A DNA stretch of 64,000 nt from Sphingomonas sp. Root710 (lineage in GTDB: Bacteria > Pseudomonadota > Alphaproteobacteria > Sphingomonadales > Sphingomonadaceae). Within the stretch, counting starts at the first letter, position 1. The number at the start of each line of letters is the position of its first letter. The notes under the pieces were generated by a model. It ran no database searches, was not told the origin of the DNA, and worked only from the letters and a program-made list of their open reading frames with translations. The DNA lies in NCBI RefSeq assembly GCF_001429065.1, contig NZ_LMIB01000001.1, positions 753,933-817,932 of the forward strand. The letters run 5' to 3'. Below are positions 9,038-17,372 of this stretch, one piece after another. A program made the translations under genes and the position numbers.

Positions 9038-9730
9038 TTATCCCGCCACACGGCGGCCGAAGCTGGCGCCCGACCAATTGCCCATCGCGCCTATCACGGT
9101 GCGCCGGAAATTCTTGTCCAGCCGGTCGGCGACATAGCCCCAGAGCTGTTCGATCTCGGCGGCGGAGCGCCCGTCCGGATTGATTTCCATCACGGTGCGG
9201 CCGTCGATCATCGACGCGGCGAACTCGGTGCGCTGATGGATGGTGATCGGGGCGACGGTGCCGTGCTGCGACAGGGCGACGGCGGCTTCGGAGGTGATCC
9301 GCGCCTTGGGCGTGCCAGCATTCACGACGAAGATCAGCGGCTTCGCCGCACGCTCGCACAGGTCGACCGTCGCCCCCGCCGCGCGGAGATCGTGCGGGCT
9401 GGGCCGGGTGGGGATGATGACGAGGTCGGCCACCGAGATCACGCTCTGGATCGCGACGGTGATCGCGGGCGGCGTGTCGATTACCGCCAGCTTGAAACCC
9501 TGCTGGCGCAGCGCGTCGAGATCGCTCGATAGCCGGGCCACGGTGGTGGTGGCGAAGGCAGGTTCGCTCGCCTCACGCTCGTTCCACCAGTCGGCCAGCG
9601 ATGCCTGCGGATCGATGTCGATCAGGACGACCGGACCGGCGCCCGCGCGCTCCGCCTGAACGGCCAGATGCCCGGACAAGGTGGTCTTTCCCGAGCCGCC
9701 CTTCTGCGATGCCAATGCCACTATGCGCAC
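9038..9730 (-). CDS. ParA/MinD-type ATPase (orphan)
   Basis: A 230-residue P-loop ATPase of the ParA/MinD/Soj family, which position DNA, proteins or arrays on the nucleoid or membrane. The deviant Walker A ASQKGGSGKTTLSGHLA sits at the very N-terminus. It is followed by the A' box VLIDIDPQASLADWW and Walker B KLAVIDTPPA. The GTG at 9730 is taken as start because AAGGGG lies 6 bases upstream and family members begin just before the P-loop; a longer frame to 9901 has no conserved content. There is no N-terminal helix-turn-helix as in plasmid type Ia ParA, and no parB gene is adjacent. The partner gene starts 15 bases after its stop. Confidence 0.88.
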   Translation of the reverse strand: MRIVALASQKGGSGKTTLSGHLAVQAERAGAGPVVLIDIDPQASLADWWNEREASEPAFATTTVARLSSDLDALRQQGFKLAVIDTPPAITVAIQSVISVADLVIIPTRPSPHDLRAAGATVDLCERAAKPLIFVVNAGTPKARITSEAAVALSQHGTVAPITIHQRTEFAASMIDGRTVMEINPDGRSAAEIEQLWGYVADRLDKNFRRTVIGAMGNWSGASFGRRVAG

Positions 9731-9933
9731 GTCGATCCCCTTGGTTGCGCCGAATTGCGCCAAAAGGGATGCGCCCGATCGCCTAAGTCTTCCTTCTAAT
9801 CTCTGGTTAAGGCGCGGGAGAGCATATTGGGGGCAGGGCTGCTTCGCTGCGCCCCGGATATAAAAAAGGACGCTGCGGCATATCTGCCGGCGTCCAGACA
9901 TATTCGTCGAGCAGCTATTCGCGCCCGCCCGGT

Positions 9934-9951
9934 GCCTCCCCGTGGGGAGGC
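9934..9951. repeat. Perfect GC-rich inverted repeat (possible terminator)
   Basis: GCCTCCCC and GGGGAGGC are separated by GT, giving a strong hairpin just downstream of the 27-residue microprotein gene when read on the minus strand. There is no T-tract after it on either strand, so it could be a processing or rho-linked structure rather than an intrinsic terminator. Confidence 0.4.
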
Positions 9952-9968
9952 CCTAGGCGGGTGCGGTG

Positions 9969-10052
9969 TTAGAGGGCGACAATGACGCCGACCGCAAGCG
10001 CCTGCGCTGCGATCGCGAACAACGCACTGGCGGCGCTTTCGAAGTACTTCAT
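9969..10052 (-). CDS. 27-residue hydrophobic membrane microprotein
   Basis: A short frame starting MKYFESAASALFAIAAQ and ending GVIVAL. Apart from the first few residues it is a continuous hydrophobic stretch, enough for one transmembrane helix. The ATG at 10052 has a good ribosome-binding site (AGGAG 6 bases upstream), which sets it apart from the longer in-frame extension to 10178 that lacks one. It stands alone between parA and hemW, with a hairpin after its stop. No function is known to me; possibilities are a small membrane regulator or a toxin-like peptide. Support comes only from the start signals and composition. Confidence 0.55.
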   Translation of the reverse strand: MKYFESAASALFAIAAQALAVGVIVAL

Positions 10053-10161
10053 GATATGCTCCTGTCGAACGGGACTTTTTCCCTCCGCACTATTTGTTTG
10101 TGCGGTGCAGCAGAAATAGACGCGATCAACGGCTGATGGCAATTTCAAAACGTGCCATCGC

Positions 10162-10180
10162 GATTGCACAAAGTGCAATC
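10162..10180. promoter_or_regulatory. Perfect 8-bp palindrome, candidate operator
   Basis: GATTGCAC and GTGCAATC flank an AAA spacer, a perfect inverted repeat with a further TTGCAA half-site about 10 bases on. It lies upstream of the microprotein gene and 30 bases beyond the hemW stop, so it could be an operator for the small gene or part of the hemW 3' end. It lacks a T-tract, which argues against an intrinsic terminator. Confidence 0.35.
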
Positions 10181-10210
10181 TTGCTCATTTCTTGCAATTA
10201 GATGACGATT

Positions 10211-11368
10211 TCAGGCGCTAACGACCTCAGCAAGGATTGCGTCGAGCAAAAGAACGCCCGCTTCCGAAATCCTTAAATATGAACCGCTTCTTTCCAAAAA
10301 TCCCAGTTTTTCGAGCCTTTCAATCGCGTGCCCGTCAACCAGTTGCGCGATTGGCATTCCACTCAGCGCAACGACCCGCTCGAGATCGACGCCCTCTCGT
10401 AGCCGTAGACCCATCAACAGGGCTTCCTGTGCACGTGCAGCAGGGGAAAGAATTTCTTCGCTTTCGATGCCATGGCCGTTGGCGTCGACCCGGCTCAGCC
10501 AGTTTTCGGGCTTCCTGCGGCGGACGGTCGCCATGCCGCCGCGCCGGCCATGCGCGCCGGGGCCGACCCCCGCATAGCTGCCATAGCGCCAGTAGGTCAG
10601 ATTGTGGCGGCTCTCCGCACCGGGCCGGGCGTGGTTGGAGATTTCATAGGCGGGCAGGCCGGCTGCGACGGTCTGGGCGCGGGTCTGTTCGAACAGATCG
10701 GCGGCGAGATCGGGATCGAGCACCGGCAGTTCACCCTTGGCGAAACGTGCGGCGAATTGCGTGCCCGGCTCGATGGTCAGTTGGTAGAGGGAGAGATGCT
10801 CGGTGCCGAACGACAGGGCGCGAGCAAGCTCGTCGCGCCAGCTTTCGGGAGTCTGGCCAGGCCGGGCGTAGATCAGGTCGAAGCTGACCCTTGCAAAAAC
10901 CGCCTGCGCGGTATCGAGCGCACCGAGCCCTTCGCGCACATCATGCGCACGGCCGAGCCAGCCCAGCATCTCGTCATCGAGCGCCTGAAGGCCGAGCGAC
11001 ACGCGGTTCACACCAGCGCGCGACAGATCGCCGAAGCGCGCGGCCTCGACCGACGAGGGGTTCGCCTCCAGCGTGATTTCGATGTCGTCGGCGACGTCCC
11101 AATGCCCGGCAGCGGCATCGATCAGCGCCGCGACGGTTTCGGGCGGCATCAACGACGGCGTGCCGCCGCCGAAGAAGATCGAGGTCAGTCTTTTGCCGGG
11201 AAGCTGCGCGGCCTCATAGGCCAGATCCTGAAGCATCGCGGCGCGCCAGGCGTTCTGATCGACGCTTTCGCGGACATGGCTGTTGAAATCGCAATAGGGG
11301 CATTTCGAGACGCAGAACGGCCAGTGGATATAGAGGGCGAGCGCTTCCTCTGGTGGCGTGGAGTTCAA
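10211..11368 (-). CDS. hemW: HemW, radical-SAM heme chaperone (coproporphyrinogen oxidase-like)
   Basis: A 385-residue radical SAM protein. The 4Fe-4S motif CVSKCPYC lies near residues 19-26, directly after ALYIHWPF. It is followed by the SAM-binding [10 protein letters not shown] and [10 protein letters not shown], with a HemN C-terminal domain. HemW proteins carry heme to respiratory enzymes rather than acting as true HemN oxidase; they share this short N-terminus. The start overlaps the rdgB stop by 4 bases, so rph-rdgB-hemW are one operon, a common alphaproteobacterial arrangement. Confidence 0.94.
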   Translation of the reverse strand: MNSTPPEEALALYIHWPFCVSKCPYCDFNSHVRESVDQNAWRAAMLQDLAYEAAQLPGKRLTSIFFGGGTPSLMPPETVAALIDAAAGHWDVADDIEITLEANPSSVEAARFGDLSRAGVNRVSLGLQALDDEMLGWLGRAHDVREGLGALDTAQAVFARVSFDLIYARPGQTPESWRDELARALSFGTEHLSLYQLTIEPGTQFAARFAKGELPVLDPDLAADLFEQTRAQTVAAGLPAYEISNHARPGAESRHNLTYWRYGSYAGVGPGAHGRRGGMATVRRRKPENWLSRVDANGHGIESEEILSPAARAQEALLMGLRLREGVDLERVVALSGMPIAQLVDGHAIERLEKLGFLERSGSYLRISEAGVLLLDAILAEVVSA

Positions 11369-11997
11369 AAGACCGCCGCGACCAGCTTGGCGAAGGCGTC
11401 TGCCCGGTGGCTCATCGCATGCTTCGCAGCCGGGTCCATCTCGCCGAAGCTGATGTCATGGCCCAGGGGCTGGAACATCGCGTCATAGCCGAAACCCTGG
11501 CTGCCGCGCGGCGGCCAGACCAATATGCCGTCGACCCGGCCTTCGAAAGTCTCGACGTGGCCGTCGGGCCAGGCGATCGACAGCGCGCAGACGAAATGCG
11601 CATCGCGTCCGGCTTCTTCGCCCGCTTCGAGCAGGCGATCGTGGACGCGGCGCATGCCCTCGTCGAAATCGCGGCGGCCATCCTCCATCTCGGCCCAGCG
11701 CGCCGAGAAGATGCCGGGCTCTCCGCCCAACGCCTCGACACACAATCCGCTGTCGTCAGCAAGCGCGGGAAGGCCGGTCAGGTCGGCCGAGAAGCGCGCC
11801 TTGAGCTCGGCGTTAGCGATGAAGCTGGTGCCGGTCTCCTCGGGCTCGGGCACGTCCATCGCGGCGGCGGAGACGGTCTCGATCCCGAAGGGTGCCAGCA
11901 GTTCGCCGATCTCCCGCAGCTTGCCCTTGTTGTGGCTGGCGATCACCAGCTTGCCGGGGGCGAGCTTGCGGTGCGGGATATCGGCGGCCTCGCTCAC
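11365..11997 (-). CDS. rdgB: RdgB/HAM1 non-canonical purine NTP pyrophosphatase
   Basis: A 210-residue enzyme that hydrolyses dITP, XTP and ITP to monophosphates, keeping deaminated purines out of nucleic acids. Signature motifs are [14 protein letters not shown] near the N-terminus, the metal-binding [20 protein letters not shown], and FGYDAMF toward the C-terminus. Length matches the family. It overlaps both rph and hemW by 4 bases, so it is translationally coupled to each. Confidence 0.95.
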   Translation of the reverse strand: MSEAADIPHRKLAPGKLVIASHNKGKLREIGELLAPFGIETVSAAAMDVPEPEETGTSFIANAELKARFSADLTGLPALADDSGLCVEALGGEPGIFSARWAEMEDGRRDFDEGMRRVHDRLLEAGEEAGRDAHFVCALSIAWPDGHVETFEGRVDGILVWPPRGSQGFGYDAMFQPLGHDISFGEMDPAAKHAMSHRADAFAKLVAAVF

Positions 11998-12710
11998 CGG
12001 CCGGTCGCCTTGCGCTGTGCGGCGAAGATCTCGGTGCAGCCGATGCGGGCGAGGCGGAGCAGCCTCAACAATGCTTCCTCGTCATAAGTCGCCCCTTCCG
12101 CGGTCGCCTGCGCCTCGGCGATATTGCCATTGTCGAGCAGCACGAAATTGGCGTCGGCATGCGCATTCGAATCCTCGATATAATCGAGATCGAGCACTGG
12201 GGTTCCCTCATGGATGCCGCAGGAGACTGCCGCCACCTGTGCGGTGATCGGATCCTCGGCCAGCGCGCCCGAAGCCAGCAGCTTGTCGACCGCGAGGCGC
12301 AGCGCGACCCAGCCGCCGGAGATCGACGCGGTGCGGGTGCCGCCATCGGCCTGGATCACGTCGCAGTCGATCACGATCTGGCGCTCGCCGAGCTTTTCCA
12401 TGTCGACAACGGCGCGCAGCGAGCGGCCGATCAGGCGCTGGATTTCCTGGGTGCGGCCGGACTGCTTGCCCTTGGCGGCCTCACGGCTGCCGCGGGTGTG
12501 GGTGGCGCGGGGCAGCATGCCATATTCGGCGGTGACCCAGCCGCTGCCCTTGCCGCGCAGGAAGGGCGGCACCTTTTCCTCGACCGAGGCGGTGACGAGG
12601 ACGCGGGTGTCGCCGAAGCTGATCAGCACCGATCCTTCGGCGTGGACGGTGAAGCCGGTTTCGATGCTGATCGCCCGCATTTGATCGGGGGCGCGGCCGG
12701 ATGGGCGCAT
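11994..12710 (-). CDS. rph: Ribonuclease PH
   Basis: A 238-residue phosphorolytic 3'-5' exoribonuclease that trims tRNA 3' ends. It begins [12 protein letters not shown] as typical Rph does. It contains [20 protein letters not shown], the RSLRAVVDM segment of the phosphate site, and [19 protein letters not shown]. Full length. It is the first gene of rph-rdgB-hemW and is divergent from hrcA, with about 100 bases between the two starts. Confidence 0.96.
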   Translation of the reverse strand: MRPSGRAPDQMRAISIETGFTVHAEGSVLISFGDTRVLVTASVEEKVPPFLRGKGSGWVTAEYGMLPRATHTRGSREAAKGKQSGRTQEIQRLIGRSLRAVVDMEKLGERQIVIDCDVIQADGGTRTASISGGWVALRLAVDKLLASGALAEDPITAQVAAVSCGIHEGTPVLDLDYIEDSNAHADANFVLLDNGNIAEAQATAEGATYDEEALLRLLRLARIGCTEIFAAQRKATGR

Positions 12711-12809
12711 GGATAGTCCTTCTTAGCTATGATCGGCCTGCTCTTAGGAGCGGACGGCGCAAGTTGGAAGCCTGTTGAGCAGCGGCCCCGGCTTCCCTAT
12801 CTGTAGGGC

Positions 12810-13853
12810 GTGAGCAGTCAGCCGATGTCCGAAATGTCGAGCCGCGCACGCGAAGTGTTTCGCGTGGTGGTCGAAAGCTATCTGGGTAGCGGGACGCCGG
12901 TCGGCTCGCGCACCATATCCAAGCTTGCGGGACTGAACCTGTCGCCGGCGTCGATCCGCAACGTCATGCAGGACCTGGAGGAACTGGGCCTGCTCGAAGC
13001 GCCGCACACCTCGGCGGGGCGGATGCCGACCCAGTCGGGGCTGCGGCTGTTCGTCGACGGCATGATGCAGACCGCCGAGCCGTCACCCGAAGAGCGCGCC
13101 GCGATCGAGGCGCGCGCCGCCCGCGGCAGCCCGGTCGAAGAAGCGCTGGCGCAGACCAGTGCGGTGCTGTCGGGGCTTTCGGCCTGTGCGGGTATCGTGC
13201 TGGTGCCGCGCAACGAGCCGGTCCTGCGCCAGTTCAGCTTCATTCCGCTGTCGCGCGAGCAGGCCGTCGCAGTGATGGTGGGCCATGACGGCAGCGTCGA
13301 AAACCGGGTCGTCGATCTGCCGCCGGGCGTGCCGTCCTCCGCGCTGGTGGAAGCCGGCAACTTCATCAGCGAGCGCCTCGCTGGCCTGACCCTGACCGAG
13401 GCCCGCGGGCGGATCGAAGCCGAGATCGGCAAGGAGCGCGCGGCGCTCGACGCGGCGGCGGCCTCGCTCGTCAAGCGCGGGCTCGCGGTCTGGTCGCAGG
13501 ATGGCAGCGCAAGGCCCGTACTGATCGTGCGCGGCCAGGCCAATCTTATTGATCCGATGGCGGCGGCCGACCTCGAACGGGTCCGCCAGCTGCTCGACGA
13601 GATCGAGGGCAAGGAAGAGATTGCCCGGCTGCTGGAAAGCGCGCGTGCGGGGCAGGGGATGAAGATCTTCATCGGCGCGGAAAACAAGCTGTTCTCGCTG
13701 TCGGGCTCATCGGTGATCGCAGCGCCCTATCGCGGCGCCGACGGCCGGGTGGTCGGCGTGGTCGGGGTGATCGGGCCGACCCGGCTGAATTATGCGCGGA
13801 TCGTTCCTATGGTCGATTTCACCGCACAGGCGCTGACGCGAATGATGGCGTGA
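12810..13853 (+). CDS. hrcA: HrcA heat-inducible transcription repressor
   Basis: A 347-residue repressor of groESL and related chaperone genes that binds CIRCE elements. The N-terminal winged helix shows VFRVVVESYLGSGTPVGSRT and SPASIRNVMQDLEELG, both diagnostic; the C-terminal GAF-like domain ends near VDFTAQALTRMM. The GTG at 12810 gives the start used here; ATG 12825 or ATG 12834 is also possible, since no site has a strong ribosome-binding site. No CIRCE repeat is visible upstream. grpE, a frequent neighbour, does not follow. Confidence 0.94.
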   Translation: MSSQPMSEMSSRAREVFRVVVESYLGSGTPVGSRTISKLAGLNLSPASIRNVMQDLEELGLLEAPHTSAGRMPTQSGLRLFVDGMMQTAEPSPEERAAIEARAARGSPVEEALAQTSAVLSGLSACAGIVLVPRNEPVLRQFSFIPLSREQAVAVMVGHDGSVENRVVDLPPGVPSSALVEAGNFISERLAGLTLTEARGRIEAEIGKERAALDAAAASLVKRGLAVWSQDGSARPVLIVRGQANLIDPMAAADLERVRQLLDEIEGKEEIARLLESARAGQGMKIFIGAENKLFSLSGSSVIAAPYRGADGRVVGVVGVIGPTRLNYARIVPMVDFTAQALTRMMA

Positions 13854-13909
13854 CGCCCTGTAACCTTTTGTCCCGTCCGGACGAATAAGGCTATGGACGC
13901 TATCGGAGG

Positions 13910-14242
13910 TTAGTTGGCGTTGTGCTGCGAACCCTTGGACACGATCGCCATGACGACCGATTCGCTCAGCGGTTCTTCGAATTGGATGCCGAAGCGATTG
14001 CCCTCGACCCAGCGGACGATGCCCGGGACTTCGAGGTTCTGGCGTTCGAGCAGCAGACGGCAACCGACCGGCGGCGGCGGCGAGGCGCTGAGCATCGCGC
14101 CGCCCTGCGACACGTCGAGCAGCACGCCATTCGCCTCGCCGTGCACCGAGAAGAAGGTGGCGGCGAGCATGATGCGGTGGCGCCCATGACGGCGGGCATC
14201 CGCTTGTTGCTGTTCACTGGCGAAGGCCATTGGATCGTGCAT
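13910..14242 (-). CDS. PilZ-domain protein (c-di-GMP binding)
   Basis: A 110-residue single-domain protein. It has the arginine motif RRHGR and, about 25 residues later, DVSQGG (D-x-S-x-x-G), the two elements of c-di-GMP-binding PilZ domains. It likely couples c-di-GMP level to motility, secretion or polysaccharide output; the target is unknown. The ATG at 14242 is chosen, with ATG 14230 also possible; upstream in-frame TTG starts lack support. It is convergent with hrcA. Confidence 0.82.
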   Translation of the reverse strand: MHDPMAFASEQQQADARRHGRHRIMLAATFFSVHGEANGVLLDVSQGGAMLSASPPPPVGCRLLLERQNLEVPGIVRWVEGNRFGIQFEEPLSESVVMAIVSKGSQHNAN

Positions 14243-14361
14243 CCGAGAATCACAAACATTCCGATGCGGCAACTATGGCGGATTATCGCTAATGAATCGC
14301 TAATGCGGTCCGTTGATGACAGATTTTCCGGACAGCTTTTGGTCGAACGGAGCGCGGCGGG

Positions 14362-15222
14362 ATGAGCGAAGCGGAAGCAGCGGGAGACAGGCCCGAAAAC
14401 CCGCCTGCCGTGCCGGTCGGCGGCGATCTGGTGCGCCGGCATCGCTTGCCGGTTCGGCTATGGCATTGGGTCAACGCGTTCACCATCTTCGTCATGCTGA
14501 TGAGCGGGCTGATGATCTTCAACGCACATCCCCGGCTGTACTGGGGCCATTATGGCGCGAACAGCGATCATGCCTGGCTGATGATCGGCTCCAAGGGCGA
14601 CCGGGGTCTGCTCGTCGTCGGCGATACGCCTTATGACACCACGGGCGTTCTGGGCCTGTGGAAGGATCCGGCGGGGCGGGAGCAACGCCGCGCCTTTCCC
14701 TGGTGGGCAACGATCCCGTCAAGCTACAGCCTCGCCGATGCGCGGCTGTGGCATTTCTTCTTCGCCTGGGTGTTGGTGATCGCCGCGCTGGGCTATTGGA
14801 TGGTCAGCCTCGTCAATCGCCATGTCCAGCGCGATCTGCTGCCCCGACGCGGTGAGCTCGGGCTTCGCCATATCTGGCGGGACATCGCCGATCACGCCCG
14901 GCTGCGCTTTCCGCGCGGCGTGGCAGCATTGCGATATAATATTCTTCAGAAGATCGCCTATCTCTCTGTTATCTTTGGATTGATCCCACTGATCATTCTG
15001 ACTGGCCTGACCATGTCGCCCGGCGTCAACGCCGCCTGGCCTTGGCTGGTCGATCTGTTCGGCGGGCGGCAGTCGGCACGGTCGATCCACTTCCTGTGCG
15101 CCTTTGGCTTCGTGCTGTTCATTCTTGTCCATCTGCTGATGGTGTTGCTCGCCGGGCCGATCAACGAGCTGCGGTCGATGATCACCGGATGGTATCGGAT
15201 TCCAGAGGAGCGCGAGCTATGA
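14362..15222 (+). CDS. Cytochrome b561-type membrane subunit
   Basis: A 286-residue protein with about four to five membrane helices and heme-ligand histidines of the bacterial cytochrome b561 / thiosulfate-reductase type: RLPVRLWHWVNAF, ARLWHFFFAW, and IHFLCAFGFVLFILVHLL. It overlaps the next gene (a Mo-enzyme) by 4 bases, so it probably passes electrons between the quinone pool and that periplasmic enzyme. A soluble stretch near residues 60-105 (after MIFNAHPRLYWGH) separates helices 1 and 2. Substrate specificity cannot be told from this subunit. Confidence 0.87.
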   Translation: MSEAEAAGDRPENPPAVPVGGDLVRRHRLPVRLWHWVNAFTIFVMLMSGLMIFNAHPRLYWGHYGANSDHAWLMIGSKGDRGLLVVGDTPYDTTGVLGLWKDPAGREQRRAFPWWATIPSSYSLADARLWHFFFAWVLVIAALGYWMVSLVNRHVQRDLLPRRGELGLRHIWRDIADHARLRFPRGVAALRYNILQKIAYLSVIFGLIPLIILTGLTMSPGVNAAWPWLVDLFGGRQSARSIHFLCAFGFVLFILVHLLMVLLAGPINELRSMITGWYRIPEEREL

Positions 15223-15974
15223 TCACGCGGCGCGGATTGATCGGATCGCTGGCGGCGGGGGCGGGCGGCCTGCTGCTCTCTGGCTGCAACAGGATCAACG
15301 TCAATCCCGGCGTCCGCTCGCTGCTCCAGAGCGCCGAGGGGCTGACGATGCGTGCGCAGCGGATCATCGCCGACCGTGGCGATCTTGCACGCGAATTCAC
15401 TGCTGCCGATCTGTCGCCGGTGTTCCGCGCCAATGGCACGCGCCAGCCCGCCGGGGCGGACTATGAAGCCCACCGTCTCGGCCGGTTCGCCGACTGGCGG
15501 CTGACGATCGACGGGCTGGTCGCCCGCCCGCTGTCGCTGTCGATGGCGCAGATCCGGGCGATGCCGCGCCGGACCCAGATCACCCGCCATGACTGTGTCG
15601 AGGGATGGAGCGCGATCGGGCAATGGACCGGAGCGCCGCTCAGGCTGCTGCTCGACCAGGCAGGACTGCGATCGAACGCGCGCTATCTCATCTTCCACTG
15701 CGCCGACCGCTACGCCCAGGCGGATTATTATGAGAGCATCGACCTGATCGACGCTTTCCACCCCCAGACGATCCTCGCCTGGGGGCTGAACGGTCAGCTG
15801 TTGCCGGTGGCCAACGGCGCGCCGCTACGGCTGCGGGTCGAACGGCAGCTTGGCTATAAACACGCCAAATATGTCCAGCGGATCGAGGCGGTGGACAGTC
15901 TGGGCCGGCACGGCTTGGGCAAGGGCGGCTATTGGGAGGATCATCATGATTACGCCTGGTACGCCGGCATCTGA
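15219..15974 (+). CDS. Tat-exported molybdopterin oxidoreductase, sulfite-oxidase/MsrP-like
   Basis: A 251-residue protein with an N-terminal twin-arginine plus lipobox signal (TRRGLIGSL, then LLLSGC), predicting a Tat-exported lipoprotein. The body is a sulfite-oxidase-type molybdopterin domain. The likely Mo-ligand cysteine is in TRHDCVEGWSAIGQW, and the C-terminal KYVQRIEAVD is typical. It is shorter than eukaryotic sulfite oxidase and resembles YedY/MsrP in scale. Coupling to the cytochrome b gene suggests a membrane-anchored two-component redox enzyme; sulfoxide reduction is possible but unproven. Its stop abuts the convergent metY stop with no gap. Confidence 0.85.
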   Translation: MITRRGLIGSLAAGAGGLLLSGCNRINVNPGVRSLLQSAEGLTMRAQRIIADRGDLAREFTAADLSPVFRANGTRQPAGADYEAHRLGRFADWRLTIDGLVARPLSLSMAQIRAMPRRTQITRHDCVEGWSAIGQWTGAPLRLLLDQAGLRSNARYLIFHCADRYAQADYYESIDLIDAFHPQTILAWGLNGQLLPVANGAPLRLRVERQLGYKHAKYVQRIEAVDSLGRHGLGKGGYWEDHHDYAWYAGI

Positions 15975-17276
15975 TCAGCCGCCCGCGGCATCGAGCGCCT
16001 GTTCCAGATCGGCGAGGATATCGTCGATATGCTCCAACCCGATCGACAGCCGCACATAGCCATCGTTGATCCCCGTCGCGCGCTGCTCTTCGGGTGACAA
16101 TTGCGAATGGGTGGTGGACGCGGGGTGGATCGCCAGGCTCCGCGCATCGCCGATATTGGCGACATGGTAGAACAGCTTGAGCGCATCGATGAAGCGGTTG
16201 CCTGCGGCCTTGCCACCCGCCAGCTCGAAGCCGAGCAGCCCGCCGAGGCCGCCGGTCATGATCCGTGCCGCGCGTTCGGCCTGAATACCGCTGTGCACCG
16301 ACGGGTGGATGACGGCGGTGACGTCCTTGCGGGCGCCGAGATAGCGGGCGACCGCCAGCGCGTTTTCGCAGTGGCGCGGCATGCGCAGCGGCAGGGTTTC
16401 CAGACCTTGCAGGATCTGGAAGGCGTTGAAGGGCGACAGCGCCGCGCCGAGATCGCGCAGCAGCACGGTTCGCGCGCGCAGGATATAGGCGATCGGGCCG
16501 AACGGCTTTGCTGCCTCGGCCCAGACCGCACCGTGATAGCCGGCATCGGGAGTGTTCAGGTTGGGCTGCCGGTCCGGAAAGGCGCTCCAATCGAAATTGC
16601 CGCCATCGACGATCATCCCGCCGATCGAGGTGCCGTGGCCGCCGATATATTTGGTCGTGGAATAGACCACGATCGCGGCGCCATGGTCGAACGGCCGGGC
16701 AATCAGCGGGGCCGCGGTGTTGTCGACAATCAGCGGAATGCCCATCGGGCGTCCGATCGCCGCGATTTCGTCGATCGGGCAGACCGAAAGCTTCGGATTG
16801 GGCAGCGTTTCCACATACCAGGCGCGGGTGCGCGCGTCGCTCGCGCGGGCGAAGGCCTGCGGATCGGCGGGATCGACGAAGCGTACCTCGATCCCCATGG
16901 CCTTCAGCGTATTTGCGAAAAGATTCCATGTTCCGCCGTAGAGGTCGGTGCCGCTGACGATATTGTCGCCGGCATTGGCCAGGTTCTGGACGGCGAAAGC
17001 GGTCGCCGCCTGTCCTGACGCCACCGCCATCGCCGCCACGCCGCCTTCGAGCGCCGCGATGCGATTCTCCAATATCCCGGTCGTCGGGTTGCCGATCCGG
17101 GTATAGATGTTGCCGCCCTCTTCGAGCGCGAACAGCCGCGCCGCATGGCCGGTGTCCTGAAACTGATAGGATGTCGTCTGATAGATCGGCGGTGCCACGG
17201 CCCCCGTCGCCGGATCGGCCCGCCAGCCGGCATGAAGGGCCAGGGTTTCTGGTCTAAAGCTGGTGGTATCGCTCAT
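15975..17276 (-). CDS. metY: O-acetylhomoserine sulfhydrylase-type PLP enzyme
   Basis: A 433-residue Cys/Met-metabolism PLP enzyme that makes homocysteine from O-acetyl(succinyl)homoserine and sulfide. Conserved elements are APPIYQTTSYQF, the GGNIYTRIGNPTTGILE block, LIVDNTAAPLI, and the PLP lysine in YSTTKYIGGHGTSIGG. The ATG at 17276 is chosen because AAGGGA lies 7 bases upstream. Length and motifs favour the MetY group over cystathionine gamma-synthase. No SAM riboswitch was recognised upstream. Confidence 0.88.
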   Translation of the reverse strand: MSDTTSFRPETLALHAGWRADPATGAVAPPIYQTTSYQFQDTGHAARLFALEEGGNIYTRIGNPTTGILENRIAALEGGVAAMAVASGQAATAFAVQNLANAGDNIVSGTDLYGGTWNLFANTLKAMGIEVRFVDPADPQAFARASDARTRAWYVETLPNPKLSVCPIDEIAAIGRPMGIPLIVDNTAAPLIARPFDHGAAIVVYSTTKYIGGHGTSIGGMIVDGGNFDWSAFPDRQPNLNTPDAGYHGAVWAEAAKPFGPIAYILRARTVLLRDLGAALSPFNAFQILQGLETLPLRMPRHCENALAVARYLGARKDVTAVIHPSVHSGIQAERAARIMTGGLGGLLGFELAGGKAAGNRFIDALKLFYHVANIGDARSLAIHPASTTHSQLSPEEQRATGINDGYVRLSIGLEHIDDILADLEQALDAAGG

Positions 17277-17372
17277 CTCATCATCCCTTCCAGATGCCGG
17301 CCGTCTGCCGCTCCTCCCATCGAAGGACAGATGGAAACATTTGTCCATAACCGTGAAGTGCTCCGGCGCCCG

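Noticed and set aside
8612-10052. Plasmid or prophage origin region around parA
   Set aside because: There is no replication initiator, integrase or iteron set, and flanking genes are core chromosomal genes.
12711-12809. CIRCE element before hrcA
   Set aside because: Only GCTC-TTAG-GAGC is present; the TTAGCACTC-N9-GAGTGCTAA pattern is absent.
17277-17372. SAM riboswitch upstream of metY
   Set aside because: The 96 bases contain no recognisable SAM-I, SAM-II or SAM-V core; only a loose GGACA/TGTCC pair is seen.
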